Part shown: piece after piece, positions 33,324 through 43,100 of the stretch
Position numbering within the stretch: the first letter of the stretch is position 1
Layout: every line of letters begins with the position of its first letter
Assembly: GCA_948527295.1 (NCBI GenBank)
Contig: CAOSWK010000001.1
Span: forward strand, 233,170-297,169
DNA: 64,000 nucleotides
Direction: 5' to 3'
From: an uncultured Eubacteriales bacterium
Lineage (GTDB): Bacteria > Bacillota > Clostridia > Oscillospirales > Acutalibacteraceae
Made by a program: the position numbers and the translations under genes
The notes under the pieces: generated by a model
Databases searched by the model: none
What the model was told of the DNA's origin: nothing
The model's input: only the letters and a program-made list of their open reading frames with translations

Positions 33324-34349
33324 TCAGGCCGAAACAGCGCGCTTTTTGATGTTAACCGCGAAGAAAAGCCCGAAAATAATGCAAGAATAGTAAGTGATGA
33401 AGCGCCAAAGCAGCATGGCGGGCTTGATGTGGCAGGCGGCGAAAAACACGCGAAAGACCAAAATAAAAGAACTCTCCATAGCGCCGCAGCCGCCGGGCAA
33501 AGGCATATAGGCCGCGGTAGTCATCACAAAAGCCTGCGCCGCGATCATATCAACAATGTCGAGCCCGGGGTGGTTAAACGCCTTGTAAATGCAAAAAGAA
33601 ATGCTAAACATCGCGGTGAGCTGCAAAAATGTCAAAAAGAAAGCCGTAAAGCTTAGTTTGGGATTCTCGCCGATAGCCCGATTATTCTCAACATAAACAT
33701 TCATCTGATCCTCAATATACTGCATCTTTTCAAGAGGATCCTCAACAAAGTTAAATTTACCAAGCCCCGTCAGAACGAGCGAAATCAGCTTTAAGGTAAG
33801 ATCCTTTTTAACAGTAAAAAACGCGATCAGCAAAATGACCAAAGACTGTGAAACGCAGCCCAAAATGACTAAATTCATGAACTCCGGGATTTTGTCGGCA
33901 AAAAACGGGTAGCTAAAAAGCATGGTGCAAACCAGATAAAACACCAAAGTCGCCTGATATATGATGAATTTGCGGACCACAACAGAAAAAGCTCGACCAG
34001 CGTCCAGCCGCTGCCGAGACATAGTCAAAATCTGCATAGGCTGACTCGCCAGGCAAAAAGGAGTAACCGCATTAAAAAATTGGCCAACCATAGTGACGCA
34101 AAAAGCATCGCGCATCGTGTAGGCCTTGTTATAAACCGAGTTCGTCAAAATCTTAAAAACGTAAGCGTCAATGAGCCAAAACGCAGCCATCAAGGCGCAC
34201 GCAACAAAGAGCCAGCCCAAGTTAAGCGCGGGAATAATGCCAAGCAGCGTGGCCAAGTTGTTGTCATCGACGCAAAAATAAATAAGTATAAAAAACGAGA
34301 TCAAAAGGAGAACTAAGTAAAGACTTTTTAAATTGAAAAATTTTTTCAT
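33324..34349 (-). CDS. YbhN/UPF0104-type membrane protein (LPG synthase TM region family), copy 1
   Basis: 341-aa protein with about eight hydrophobic segments, related to the flippase domain of MprF and to AglD/YbhN proteins (family once called UPF0104). Conserved marks are GQFFNAVTPFCLASQPMQI, FIIYQATLVFY, and PLPGGCGAMESSF near the C-terminus, matching the family G-Q-N..P....G and P.PGG.G..E patterns. ATG 34349 follows GGAGGAGG; an apparent TTG start at 34370 lies inside that site. It is last of a three-gene operon with a GT2 and a second copy. Confidence 0.85.
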   Translation of the reverse strand: MKKFFNLKSLYLVLLLISFFILIYFCVDDNNLATLLGIIPALNLGWLFVACALMAAFWLIDAYVFKILTNSVYNKAYTMRDAFCVTMVGQFFNAVTPFCLASQPMQILTMSRQRLDAGRAFSVVVRKFIIYQATLVFYLVCTMLFSYPFFADKIPEFMNLVILGCVSQSLVILLIAFFTVKKDLTLKLISLVLTGLGKFNFVEDPLEKMQYIEDQMNVYVENNRAIGENPKLSFTAFFLTFLQLTAMFSISFCIYKAFNHPGLDIVDMIAAQAFVMTTAAYMPLPGGCGAMESSFILVFRVFFAACHIKPAMLLWRFITYYSCIIFGLFFAVNIKKRAVSA

Positions 34350-34376
34350 CTTTAAAAATTCCTCCTCCAAAAATAA

Positions 34377-35357
34377 TTACCGAATAAGCGCCTTCCTGTT
34401 CTGGCGGGGAGCCTCCACATAAAACGGCAAAATAGGCAGCTCGCTGGCCGGAATATACTTGTCGCTCTTAAAAGAATTAATCGCAACATACGCCCGCTTG
34501 AGGTTTACGCCGATATCCGCAAAGCTCAGATTATCAATATGATTCGTCAAAATGCAGTATCCGATCTGAATTTTAAACCGAAAAGCATAAATCTTGAACA
34601 CCGACTTATACTTCGAGTAAACATTTTTTTGCTCCAAAAAGTTGCGAATAATCCCCAAAGACTTAATATAATCGTTCGTTTTAGGGGCATCAATCTGCGA
34701 GATAATGCTACCCTGGTGCCGGCGATAGTAGTACAAAGGCCGATTAATAAAGGAAACCTTGTTGGCATAGTAAAACAATTGCGGACATATCGCCACATCC
34801 TCAAAGTACATGTCAAAAAAGATCACGTCGTTGTCAAAAAACAAGTGCCGCTTAAACAATTTGTTCCACATAAAAAAGTGAAAAGTCGTGTCCAAAATAA
34901 GCTTCTTAAGGGCGACTTCGTTAGAGTAAACGCCTGTCTTGGCCGTAAACGGCATATAGATCTTTTTGCAGCTTTTGTCGTAATAAAGATAATAATTGCA
35001 GCAAGCGATATCCGCGTCATTTTCAATAGCACTCTTATAAAGCTGCTCCAAAAATTCCGGATCCAAAAAGTCGTCGCTGTCCAAAAAAGCAATGTACTCA
35101 CCGCAAGAAGCAGCAATTCCAGCAGCGCGCGCTTTACTCAGCCCACAGTTATTTTGATCTATTAAATGAAAATTATCATATCTGCGAGCATATTTTTTTA
35201 AAATAGCCAAACTCCCGTCCGTAGAGCCGTCATTAACCATAACAACTTCGTAATCGGCAAAGCTCTGCGCCAAAACCGACTGCAAAGTATCCTCCAAGTA
35301 CTGCGCCATATTGTAAACCGGAATAATCAAACTTATTTTTGGATTAACAGAACTCAA
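34377..35357 (-). CDS. Family 2 glycosyltransferase
   Basis: 326-aa GT2 enzyme with KISLIIPVYNMAQYLEDTLQSV, VMVNDGSTDGSL, GLSKARAAGI and the DxD motif FLDSDDFL near residue 90. The second half has FFMWNKLFKR and MYFEDVAICP. The start is TTG 35357, seven nt after AGGGGAGA; upstream residues are not homologous. It is flanked by two YbhN-like membrane proteins, suggesting that it modifies a lipid or envelope glycan handled by them. Confidence 0.88.
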   Translation of the reverse strand: MSSVNPKISLIIPVYNMAQYLEDTLQSVLAQSFADYEVVMVNDGSTDGSLAILKKYARRYDNFHLIDQNNCGLSKARAAGIAASCGEYIAFLDSDDFLDPEFLEQLYKSAIENDADIACCNYYLYYDKSCKKIYMPFTAKTGVYSNEVALKKLILDTTFHFFMWNKLFKRHLFFDNDVIFFDMYFEDVAICPQLFYYANKVSFINRPLYYYRRHQGSIISQIDAPKTNDYIKSLGIIRNFLEQKNVYSKYKSVFKIYAFRFKIQIGYCILTNHIDNLSFADIGVNLKRAYVAINSFKSDKYIPASELPILPFYVEAPRQNRKALIR

Positions 35358-35407
35358 TTTTAAATCTCCCCTTAAAATATAACTACAAAACAACCCTCAA
35401 AAACCCA

Positions 35408-36433
35408 TTAATTTTTAATTTTTTTCTTTTTAGCAAACCGAGAAAACGGCAAAGAAATCAAAATAGTAAAATAATAAGTAATAAACCGAGACAAAGCAAT
35501 AGCAGATTTGATGGTAGTCTCATCAAAAAAAGGGCTAAAGAAAATAGAACTAGCGCCCTCGGCCACGCCAGAAGAACCCGGAATCGGCACCAAGCAAGAA
35601 GACATAGTAACAAAAGACTGCGCACAAATCATGCTAATCATGCTGGCGCCGTGCAAATGAAAAGCCCGATAAATGCAATAAGGAACAATAAATATGGAAG
35701 TAAGCTGAACCGCGGTTAAAACATAAGTCTTTAAAAACATATATTTATCTCGATAAAGAGCCTTATTTCCGTCGTAAAACAAAACCAGCTGAGTGTTAAG
35801 GCGATCGATTTTTTCGTCCACATCCTTCAAAACATGCAAGCTAGAGAGCAAATGCATAGTACCAGAAATAATCTTAGAAGTGACCTTGCGGTTAAAAGAA
35901 AAAAGCAAAATAGCAGCAATAACAACAGCCTGCATAACAAAGCCCGTAAGAGTAATAGACCAAACAATTTTATTAAGGCTGTTAAAATAATCTATTCTAA
36001 TTAGGATAGCAATTATACTATAAAAAGTCAAAACCGTCTGATAAACCAAAAATTTTTGCACCAAGGCCGAAGTAGCAATCCCGCTATCCACCCCTTGATC
36101 GGCCATAGCATAGACCTGCATAGGCTGCCCGCCAGAGGCACCAGGCGTAACAGCAGAAAAAAACTGACCGATCATAGAAGAGCGAATAGCCTTCTTAAAA
36201 GTATACCGTTTGTCCATATTAACAGTAAACTTATAAACCAAGTAAATATCGATAAAAATATTAATCAAATGGCAGCAAAAAGCCATAATTAGCCAAGGTT
36301 TGTTAAAGCCTTTAGAATTCTTTAATAGGTCAATAAGACCATTATCCGAAAAGCAAAGATAAAAAAACAAAGAAACCAAAAATACAACTAAAACAGTATT
36401 TAAAATTACTTTAACGCTGATCTTTTTTTTCAT
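35408..36433 (-). CDS. YbhN/UPF0104-type membrane protein, copy 2
   Basis: 341-aa paralogue of the 33324-34349 product and of equal length. Shared marks are MIGQFFSAVTPGASGGQPMQV, KFLVYQTVLTFYSI and PIPGSSGVAEGASSIFF. About eight hydrophobic segments and a lysine-rich C-terminus (RFAKKKKIKN) are seen. The family includes lipid-precursor translocases and the MprF flippase domain, so a role in envelope lipid transport is plausible. TTGGAGGA precedes the ATG. First gene of the operon. Confidence 0.85.
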   Translation of the reverse strand: MKKKISVKVILNTVLVVFLVSLFFYLCFSDNGLIDLLKNSKGFNKPWLIMAFCCHLINIFIDIYLVYKFTVNMDKRYTFKKAIRSSMIGQFFSAVTPGASGGQPMQVYAMADQGVDSGIATSALVQKFLVYQTVLTFYSIIAILIRIDYFNSLNKIVWSITLTGFVMQAVVIAAILLFSFNRKVTSKIISGTMHLLSSLHVLKDVDEKIDRLNTQLVLFYDGNKALYRDKYMFLKTYVLTAVQLTSIFIVPYCIYRAFHLHGASMISMICAQSFVTMSSCLVPIPGSSGVAEGASSIFFSPFFDETTIKSAIALSRFITYYFTILISLPFSRFAKKKKIKN

Positions 36434-36600
36434 TTGTTTCCTCCAAGCAGATAAATATTAAACAACAGATCAGCTGTACTTTTTAAGAAACAAAAGACAG
36501 GCTAAAAGCTAAATTTTAACAATATTGATAATATCAAAAAAAGAAGTACACCTTAAATTTTAATCACACACAATAATTTTACCAAAATTCAAACAAAAAA

Positions 36601-37899
36601 TCAAGCGGCGAGTTGTTTTGGCTTATATACAGAATTTGGCAATCTTTTCTTATCGATGATTTTATCGCCTTTATAGTAAATTCGTTCGGCCTCGGCTTTA
36701 ATTTCTTGGCTTTCTTGCGCCGTTACCCACGAGTTAACCTCTATTGTGTCAAAGTTCTGATTTTTGGGCCCAAAGATTCTGCACACAAGCTCTTTGCCGA
36801 CCATTGTGGCTTGAATGTAGACCGGATGGGTGAAGTCGTTTCTAAATTTTAGGTCGATGGTCTTGTAGTCGATGGTCGCGTCAAGCCCGTAAGGAACGTA
36901 CGAGGACTTAAACCGATGATTCTTGCGTTCAATGATAGTCATGTCGGCACGAATGGCCGCGCCGTAGATGGTAGTGGCCGCCTGGCAGATTCCGCCGCCG
37001 TACGACATAACTATAGACCCGTTCAAGATAGAAGCGCCGGGCAAAAAGCCTCTTGCCGGGTCGTTGGAGTCACCAACGGTTTGGTTAAAAGAAAAAGTCT
37101 CAAAAGGCCGCAAAACCGTGCCATTAACGGCCTCCAGCGAGAGCTTCATGTTTTGATTGCTGTTATTGTTGTTGGTAGAAATCGTCTTAAACTCGCCAAT
37201 TAGCTGAGTGCGAGCCTTTGCGTCGTCAATAGTAGTATCGTTTTTGTATTCGTGCTTTTGCAGGCAGACTTCGCCGCTTTTTTTGGCCAAAGCAGAGGTC
37301 TGAATCTGTTGCAAAACCTCGTCTCTATTTAATTTATACCCATCTTTGCCCTCGCTATACACAAACATGGGCTCGCGCGTCGGGTCAAAGCTCTTGACAT
37401 GCGCCTCTAGGTCGGGGTCGTCAAACTTGCACACAACAAAATCTACGGTCCGGTTTAGACTTTCTGGCTCCAAGGTTGCCTTAACCGGGAATTTATCGGC
37501 GTTATTTTTAATGCTCAAAAGCTCAAAGTAGCGCGAGAACAAATTGCCAATCCGCGCGCAGCTGTACGCCGAATTTACAGCATCTTCCACATTGTATTCG
37601 TATGTAAAGTCCTGACCGGTCAGCGTGAGGCTTTTATCTTCGCAACGTACGGTGAGATTCACGTTTTGCTCGTCGTTTTTAAGCTTTTCATAAACAACGT
37701 CAATAGCCTCGGCCCGGCTCTTGCCAGAGACATCCACGCCGCCGACAATGGTGCCATCGTAGAAATTTTCTGTGCTCAGCTGAGCCGATATATGTGCCGC
37801 CGCGAGGGTGTATCCCAAAAAGAGGATTATAATCAAAGGGACGGCGACCAAAAGGATTTTTGTCCCTAAATTTAGCTTTTTGTCGGCAAAAGTTCCCAA
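36601..37899 (-). CDS. VanW family protein with PG_binding_4-like repeats
   Basis: 432-aa membrane-anchored envelope protein. One N-terminal helix (residues ~15-35) is followed by two putative peptidoglycan-binding-type domains, then a C-terminal VanW domain with LRPFETFSFNQTVG, GGGICQAATTIYGAAIRAD and HSSYVPYG-like stretches. Function is unknown; VanW was first seen beside vancomycin resistance genes but is widespread in Clostridia. The start is assigned to TTG 37899 because GTGGGGAGGGG lies 6 nt upstream; an ATG at 37962 or 37944 has no ribosome binding site. Confidence 0.85.
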   Translation of the reverse strand: MGTFADKKLNLGTKILLVAVPLIIILFLGYTLAAAHISAQLSTENFYDGTIVGGVDVSGKSRAEAIDVVYEKLKNDEQNVNLTVRCEDKSLTLTGQDFTYEYNVEDAVNSAYSCARIGNLFSRYFELLSIKNNADKFPVKATLEPESLNRTVDFVVCKFDDPDLEAHVKSFDPTREPMFVYSEGKDGYKLNRDEVLQQIQTSALAKKSGEVCLQKHEYKNDTTIDDAKARTQLIGEFKTISTNNNNSNQNMKLSLEAVNGTVLRPFETFSFNQTVGDSNDPARGFLPGASILNGSIVMSYGGGICQAATTIYGAAIRADMTIIERKNHRFKSSYVPYGLDATIDYKTIDLKFRNDFTHPVYIQATMVGKELVCRIFGPKNQNFDTIEVNSWVTAQESQEIKAEAERIYYKGDKIIDKKRLPNSVYKPKQLAA

Positions 37900-38074
37900 A
37901 AAATTCCCCTCCCCACTGCTGTTTATGCGCTCACAACTAAACATACTAATAATGCCGGCCATTTATGATCAAATTAATGTCAGGGCAAAATCTACAAATC
38001 GAAGGAGGGTCCGTTTTAAGTTGTTTTTTAGGTTTAAGTGAAAATTTACCACACCAAGAACGCGAGTTTACTTA

Positions 38075-38103
38075 ATGATAGCATAAAAATGTTTAATTAT
38101 CAA
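38075..38103 (-). promoter_or_regulatory. Promoter of the vanW-family gene
   Basis: Minus strand TTGATA (38103-38098), 17 nt, TATCAT (38080-38075). Confidence 0.6.
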
Positions 38104-38132
38104 TAAAATTTCGGCAAAAAACATAAAATATA

Positions 38133-38161
38133 TTGACAAAAACAAATTTTTATAGTAACAT
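38133..38161 (+). promoter_or_regulatory. Promoter of the Nif11-leader genes
   Basis: Perfect TTGACA (38133-38138), 17 nt, TAACAT (38156-38161), about 54 nt upstream of the first start codon. Confidence 0.65.
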
Positions 38162-38214
38162 ATTATCATATATCGATTTTTAAAAGGATTTAATTTGAAA
38201 AAGGAGTGTTGAGA

Positions 38215-40098
38215 ATGGCTATAGAAAACGTAAAAAAGTTTTTTGAGCTAGTAAAGTCAGACGAGGAGCTGGCTCGAGAAATTGCAAAAATTAAGGATGA
38301 AATTCAAAACAAAAGCGAGACCGTAGATTACGAGCAAATAATAAGCAAGAAGGTTATCCCGCTGGCAAAGAAGCACGGGCTGGACTTTACCATGGAGGAC
38401 TTCTTGAAGTACACAAACAGCATGGTGCAGCAGGGCGAGCTAAGTGATGACGACCTGCTAAACGTCAGCGGAGGCATGAACTTAAGGCAAGGCTTGGCGA
38501 CTGGATTTTTGCTGCTGAGCGTGGGAACGACAGGACTTGGTTTGATGGCAAATAATATAGTAGGAACTGGAGGAGGTTCAGGTGGACAGGGAACACCGAC
38601 TACATCTTTTAACCAAAGTGTTGATAGAACCTCTGGTGGAAGTAATGAAGACTATTCTCCAGGAACTACCGAAAGTGCTAAAGATTTAAGTACATTCAAC
38701 TTGTCTGATGCTGGAAGCATGCAAACCACCGAAGAAAGTTCCAAAATGGAAAACGATGCAAATGGTAGCGGAGCAGCAGATGTAGGTGCGACTAGTTCAG
38801 CATCTACAAATAAAAATGTAGCAGGTGGCGGTGCGGAAGAAGGATCTACGAGTACTAAATCAAGTACAGAAAAACATGTCAAGATAGGAGGCGTCACATC
38901 TGGGAAAGCATTGGCTACCTCTAAAGAAGGCTTAAAGTCTATATTAAAAAATAGTGTAAATACAGCAGGTGGCGGAACAGCAGGAGGCGCCGCGGGGGCA
39001 ACAACTACAACCACAGCTGCAAAGAAAGATGAAGCGAAAATTGAAGTAGATGCAGAAAAGAAAGATGGGACTAAAGAAGAAGCAAAAACTGAGGCTGAAA
39101 AGAGGTCTGAAGAGGCAAAGAAAGGCGAAGCTGTGAAACCTGGCGAAGAAGCAGCTAAGAAAGCTGCAGAAGAAAAGGCAGCAGCAGAAGAAGCGGCTAA
39201 GAAGGCTGCAGAGGAAGAAGCAGCAAAAAAGGCTATGGAAGCTTATAAGACAGGTAAATGGGACTATACAGCTATTTCAGTTGAAGAATTAAATACTGGC
39301 CAAAAGATGACCTTGAAAGAAAAGATTGATCACATATCTAATTTTAGGAAAAACTTTGAATCTTTAGACCAAGTTACAAACCGTGGAGACTTATGGACTG
39401 ATGCAGAAGATGTATTTAATCTAGTTAAAAATGCGGAGAAGGGAGCCATTGATAGTGAAGATTTAAGTAAAATAAATGAGATTATGAATTTACGTGATGA
39501 ATTTGACCAAAAGGATAAGGCCGCAAAATCTGCTGCGGCGGAAGCAGCAAAGAAGGATGAGACTGCGAAAACTGAATCAGAAGCTGAAAAGAAAGATGAA
39601 ACCAAGAAAGAAGCTGCTAAAAATTATGATCATATCTTTGATATTAAAGATTGGTCGCAGGCACAAATATTCAGCCACTTAGCTTTGGCTATAGGAGAGG
39701 GCGATTTAGACCAATTTACTGAAGAAGGCAAAGAGAATTTTCAACATGACTTATTGTATGGCATGTCATTATTAAACAATTATGAGATATCTGATGGAAG
39801 TAAATTTGATACAGACGCAGAAAAAAAATCTTTTAACAGGTTGACTGTCATAGGGCAAAAGCTTTTAAATGAACAACAAAAGTATGAAGAGTATAGTACA
39901 TGGAGTAGCTGGAGTACAATAGAAAATCATATTTTGAAAGAAATGGAAAAGGTTAATTTTAACATGGATAATTTTTCGAATAAGGAATCCGCTGAGAAAG
40001 GTATTAAATATTTTCTTGATGGGGCAAAAAGCAAAGCTGATGGAGATACTTACAATAAAATAAAAACAGCTTACAATAACTATATGGCTAGAAAATAA
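38215..40098 (+). CDS. Large Nif11-leader protein 1, unknown function
   Basis: 627-aa protein. Residues 1-87 match the Nif11-like RiPP leader pattern: ENVKKFFELVKSDEELAREI, LAKKHGLDFTMEDFL, then ELSDDDLLNVSGG with Gly-Gly at 86-87, the usual cleavage site of C39-peptidase ABC exporters. A hydrophobic stretch (residues ~93-113) follows, then a Gly/Ser/Thr-rich region, a long Ala-Glu-Lys-rich coiled-coil-like segment (~275-350), and two helical blocks separated by a second Ala/Glu/Lys segment. There is no catalytic motif. ATG 38215 is 8 nt after AAGGAG. The body is markedly more AT-rich than the leader. The role is unknown; a secreted filamentous or effector-like protein is possible. Confidence 0.8.
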   Translation: MAIENVKKFFELVKSDEELAREIAKIKDEIQNKSETVDYEQIISKKVIPLAKKHGLDFTMEDFLKYTNSMVQQGELSDDDLLNVSGGMNLRQGLATGFLLLSVGTTGLGLMANNIVGTGGGSGGQGTPTTSFNQSVDRTSGGSNEDYSPGTTESAKDLSTFNLSDAGSMQTTEESSKMENDANGSGAADVGATSSASTNKNVAGGGAEEGSTSTKSSTEKHVKIGGVTSGKALATSKEGLKSILKNSVNTAGGGTAGGAAGATTTTTAAKKDEAKIEVDAEKKDGTKEEAKTEAEKRSEEAKKGEAVKPGEEAAKKAAEEKAAAEEAAKKAAEEEAAKKAMEAYKTGKWDYTAISVEELNTGQKMTLKEKIDHISNFRKNFESLDQVTNRGDLWTDAEDVFNLVKNAEKGAIDSEDLSKINEIMNLRDEFDQKDKAAKSAAAEAAKKDETAKTESEAEKKDETKKEAAKNYDHIFDIKDWSQAQIFSHLALAIGEGDLDQFTEEGKENFQHDLLYGMSLLNNYEISDGSKFDTDAEKKSFNRLTVIGQKLLNEQQKYEEYSTWSSWSTIENHILKEMEKVNFNMDNFSNKESAEKGIKYFLDGAKSKADGDTYNKIKTAYNNYMARK

Positions 40099-40134
40099 GA
40101 AAGAGGTTAATAAAAAAGTGAGGGAGTGTTAGTA

Positions 40135-43100
40135 ATGTCGATGAAAAAGGTAGAGCAATTTTTTAAGTTGATAGAGGGAAATGAAGTTTTAGCAAAAAGA
40201 TTAGCTAAAATTAATGAAGAATTAAAAAATGAAAGCGAAGAGTTTTTAAACTGCGAGCAGGCCATTAACGAAAAGATCATTCCGTTTGCAGAAGAAAATG
40301 GTATAAGCTTTACGGCAAAAGATTTTTTAGATTATACGAATTCCAAATTGCCGCCAGAATTAACTCGAGAAGACCTTTTAAACGTTAGCGGAGGCGTGTC
40401 GCCAAAAACTTTTGCAATTACTTTGGGGGCATTGCTGACGCTGCCGGTTGCGTCGGGCTCTTTAATGAGTTTTGCAGACGATGGCATAGGAGGCTCAGCG
40501 CCTCAGCAAGTACAAACGCAAGCTGCTACTCAAAATGCAGCTAATGATGAAGCAGAGCAAAAAACATTTAAATATGAACCACTATGGTTTAGTGGCCATA
40601 GATCTGATGAGAGCGTTAAAAATAATTTGGTTGATTTTATAATTGGAAATAATATAAAAAGTCCCGATCAGATAGACAACTTGCTGGCGTTTATAGATGA
40701 TGCTAGTAGGGTAGCGCCAAAGATTAAAATCCATAACGTTGCAGTTTCTAAGGATGGTACAGTAAAAGTAGGCGAAAAATCATATTCATTTAACAGTGAG
40801 CTTCAAGATAGCACACAAAATCCAGCCTTTGAACTGATATCTGATATAGCAGACAAAGCATCTGCCAATATAGTTGAAGAGGTACCGCAAAAAACATTTA
40901 AATATGAACAACTAAGTTTTAGTAGCCACAGATCGGATGAGAGCATTAAAAATAATTTAGTTAATTTTATAATTGGAAATAATATAAAAAGTCACGATCA
41001 AATAGACAACTTTCTGGCGTTTCTAGACGACGCTAGTAGGGTAGCGCCAAAGATTGATATATCGAGAAATGAGACATATGAAGACGAAAAATTGTATTTT
41101 TTTGACAAAGAGCTTCAGGATAGCGACCAAGGATCAGCCTTGGAGTTAATAAAGGAAGTTCCACAAGGAGTAAAGTCTGCTGTAAAAAATTACTATACGC
41201 CACTATCGGTTAAAGAAGAAAATGAAGGAGAGAAGAACCCTAATGAAAAGTCAGATTACCTGTATGAAGTAACAAAATTTATACAATCAATAAAGGATTT
41301 GCCAAAGGGATTTAACCTGGGAGACTTAATCTGGGATATAGAGAATTTACTTGATGAGGTTAAAGAAACAAAGGTTAATTCCTATAAAGTGCAACATTTG
41401 TGTAACTTGTATAATGAATATGAAAAAAATTATTCGGCCAAGGATTTTACGCCGTCTCCGGAAGATGCAAGCCTAGAGGAACAAATTAACAATGTGTACG
41501 AGTTTATTAGTTCTTCATTTGACGTGACGAAAAAAACTGAGGAAGCTTTAAAAGATGCGGAGAGGGATATATTAAGGAAGGCTATAGCCCCCAATACAGG
41601 CGAAATAAGAGAAGACCTTTATATAAATTTAGTTGGTAAAGAAAATTTTGAAAGGATTTTAGAAGATTTAGAAAAAATTTCGGACCGAAAGACTTGGCGA
41701 GAAGAAATGAAAAAACTAAATGAGGAAGAAAATAATTTTATATCAAAGGTAGAGAAAATAAGAAAACACTATGATTTGAATTATGCTGTACGTGACTTCT
41801 CTTCTTCTCGGAGCTTTGAAAATTTATCACCAATAGAGCAGTTAAATAACCTATACTCGGTTGTTAGCAAGTGTGAAAGTATATTTGATGTGCATGAGGA
41901 CACAGTGAAAGCTTTAAGAAAAAATATAGAAATATTTATTGAAGAAACATGGAATGCAAGAGATAAAGTGCTAGAATTGAGTGGAACCTTAAATACAGAA
42001 ATTTTAAAAGAGCTGAACACTGTAAAAGAGTTTGCAGAGAGATCTGGTATTCCTTTTGTTGCAAGGCTTAATAAGGTACCAAACAATCCGAAGGTGGCAG
42101 AAGTATTTGATAGCTTATTAAAAACTTCTCGCAAAATAAATACGACAAATGATTTGTCTAATAAAGATGCAAAAGAATATAAAGAATGGGTAGAATTTTT
42201 GGCTCGGCACTATTATAACCCGAGACTGGGGGCTTTTGAAGTGCCTGGCGCTAAGGGCATTAATGGAAGACAAATAATAGATGTGTGTAAAAATTCTGGA
42301 ATAAAATTGAAGGTAGGAGATAATAATCCGGTTACTCAAAAAAATAATATTGAAGGAAGGTTTAATAAATTAGCATGGGTTTTAAATAGGGCAAGTTCTG
42401 TAGATGATTTAACTGATTTAGAAGGTATCAAAAAAGAACTGCAGGATTTAGTGAATGAATATTATAATGCTAATAATAAAAAAGATAATGCTAATAATAA
42501 AAAAGATAATGCTAATAATAAAAAAGATAATGCTAATAATAACGAAGATAAGAAAGAACGTTTTGAAATAATAGAAGATACGAAAGAACGTTTTGAAATA
42601 CCTATAACAGAGTCAAGGGGAAATGAAATAGTGTTAGTAGGGACTGTATCACCTCAAAATGGACAGACAATAATAAATGAATGTAAAAGGTTGGGAATAG
42701 AGTTAAAAATAGACGTTAAAAAGTTTCCTGAAGGATTAAGTGATGAGCAGAAATTTTTATACTTAGAAAAAATAGCAAGAAAAATAAACAACACAGATGA
42801 TTTAACAGAGACTGGGAAAAAGGTCTTTGAGTCTGAGGGAATAAAGCTTATAAAAGAATTGGGAAAAAATAAGAATAATTCTCAATACAGGGAGATTTAT
42901 AACAAAAGTTACTTAAAAAAGGTATATGAAAACTCTATAAGCTGGCCGCTTATTTATGCTAGACCGGATAAAGAAATGAGCCAAATGAGCAAAATAAACT
43001 ACTTTGCAAAAGTTTTAAAAATGTGTGTTAAAGATGGAAGAAAATTTGAGAAACAAGAGGATCAAAAAGTTTTAAAAGAGAATGCTGAAGATGGGAAAAA

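Larger units (their letters stand above)
37900..38214. other. Divergent intergenic region vanW - Nif11-leader operon (315 nt)
   Basis: AT-rich. It holds two back-to-back promoters (38075-38103 minus, 38133-38161 plus), a roughly 170-nt 5' leader for the vanW gene and a 50-nt leader for the Nif11 gene. No other gene is visible. Confidence 0.55.
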
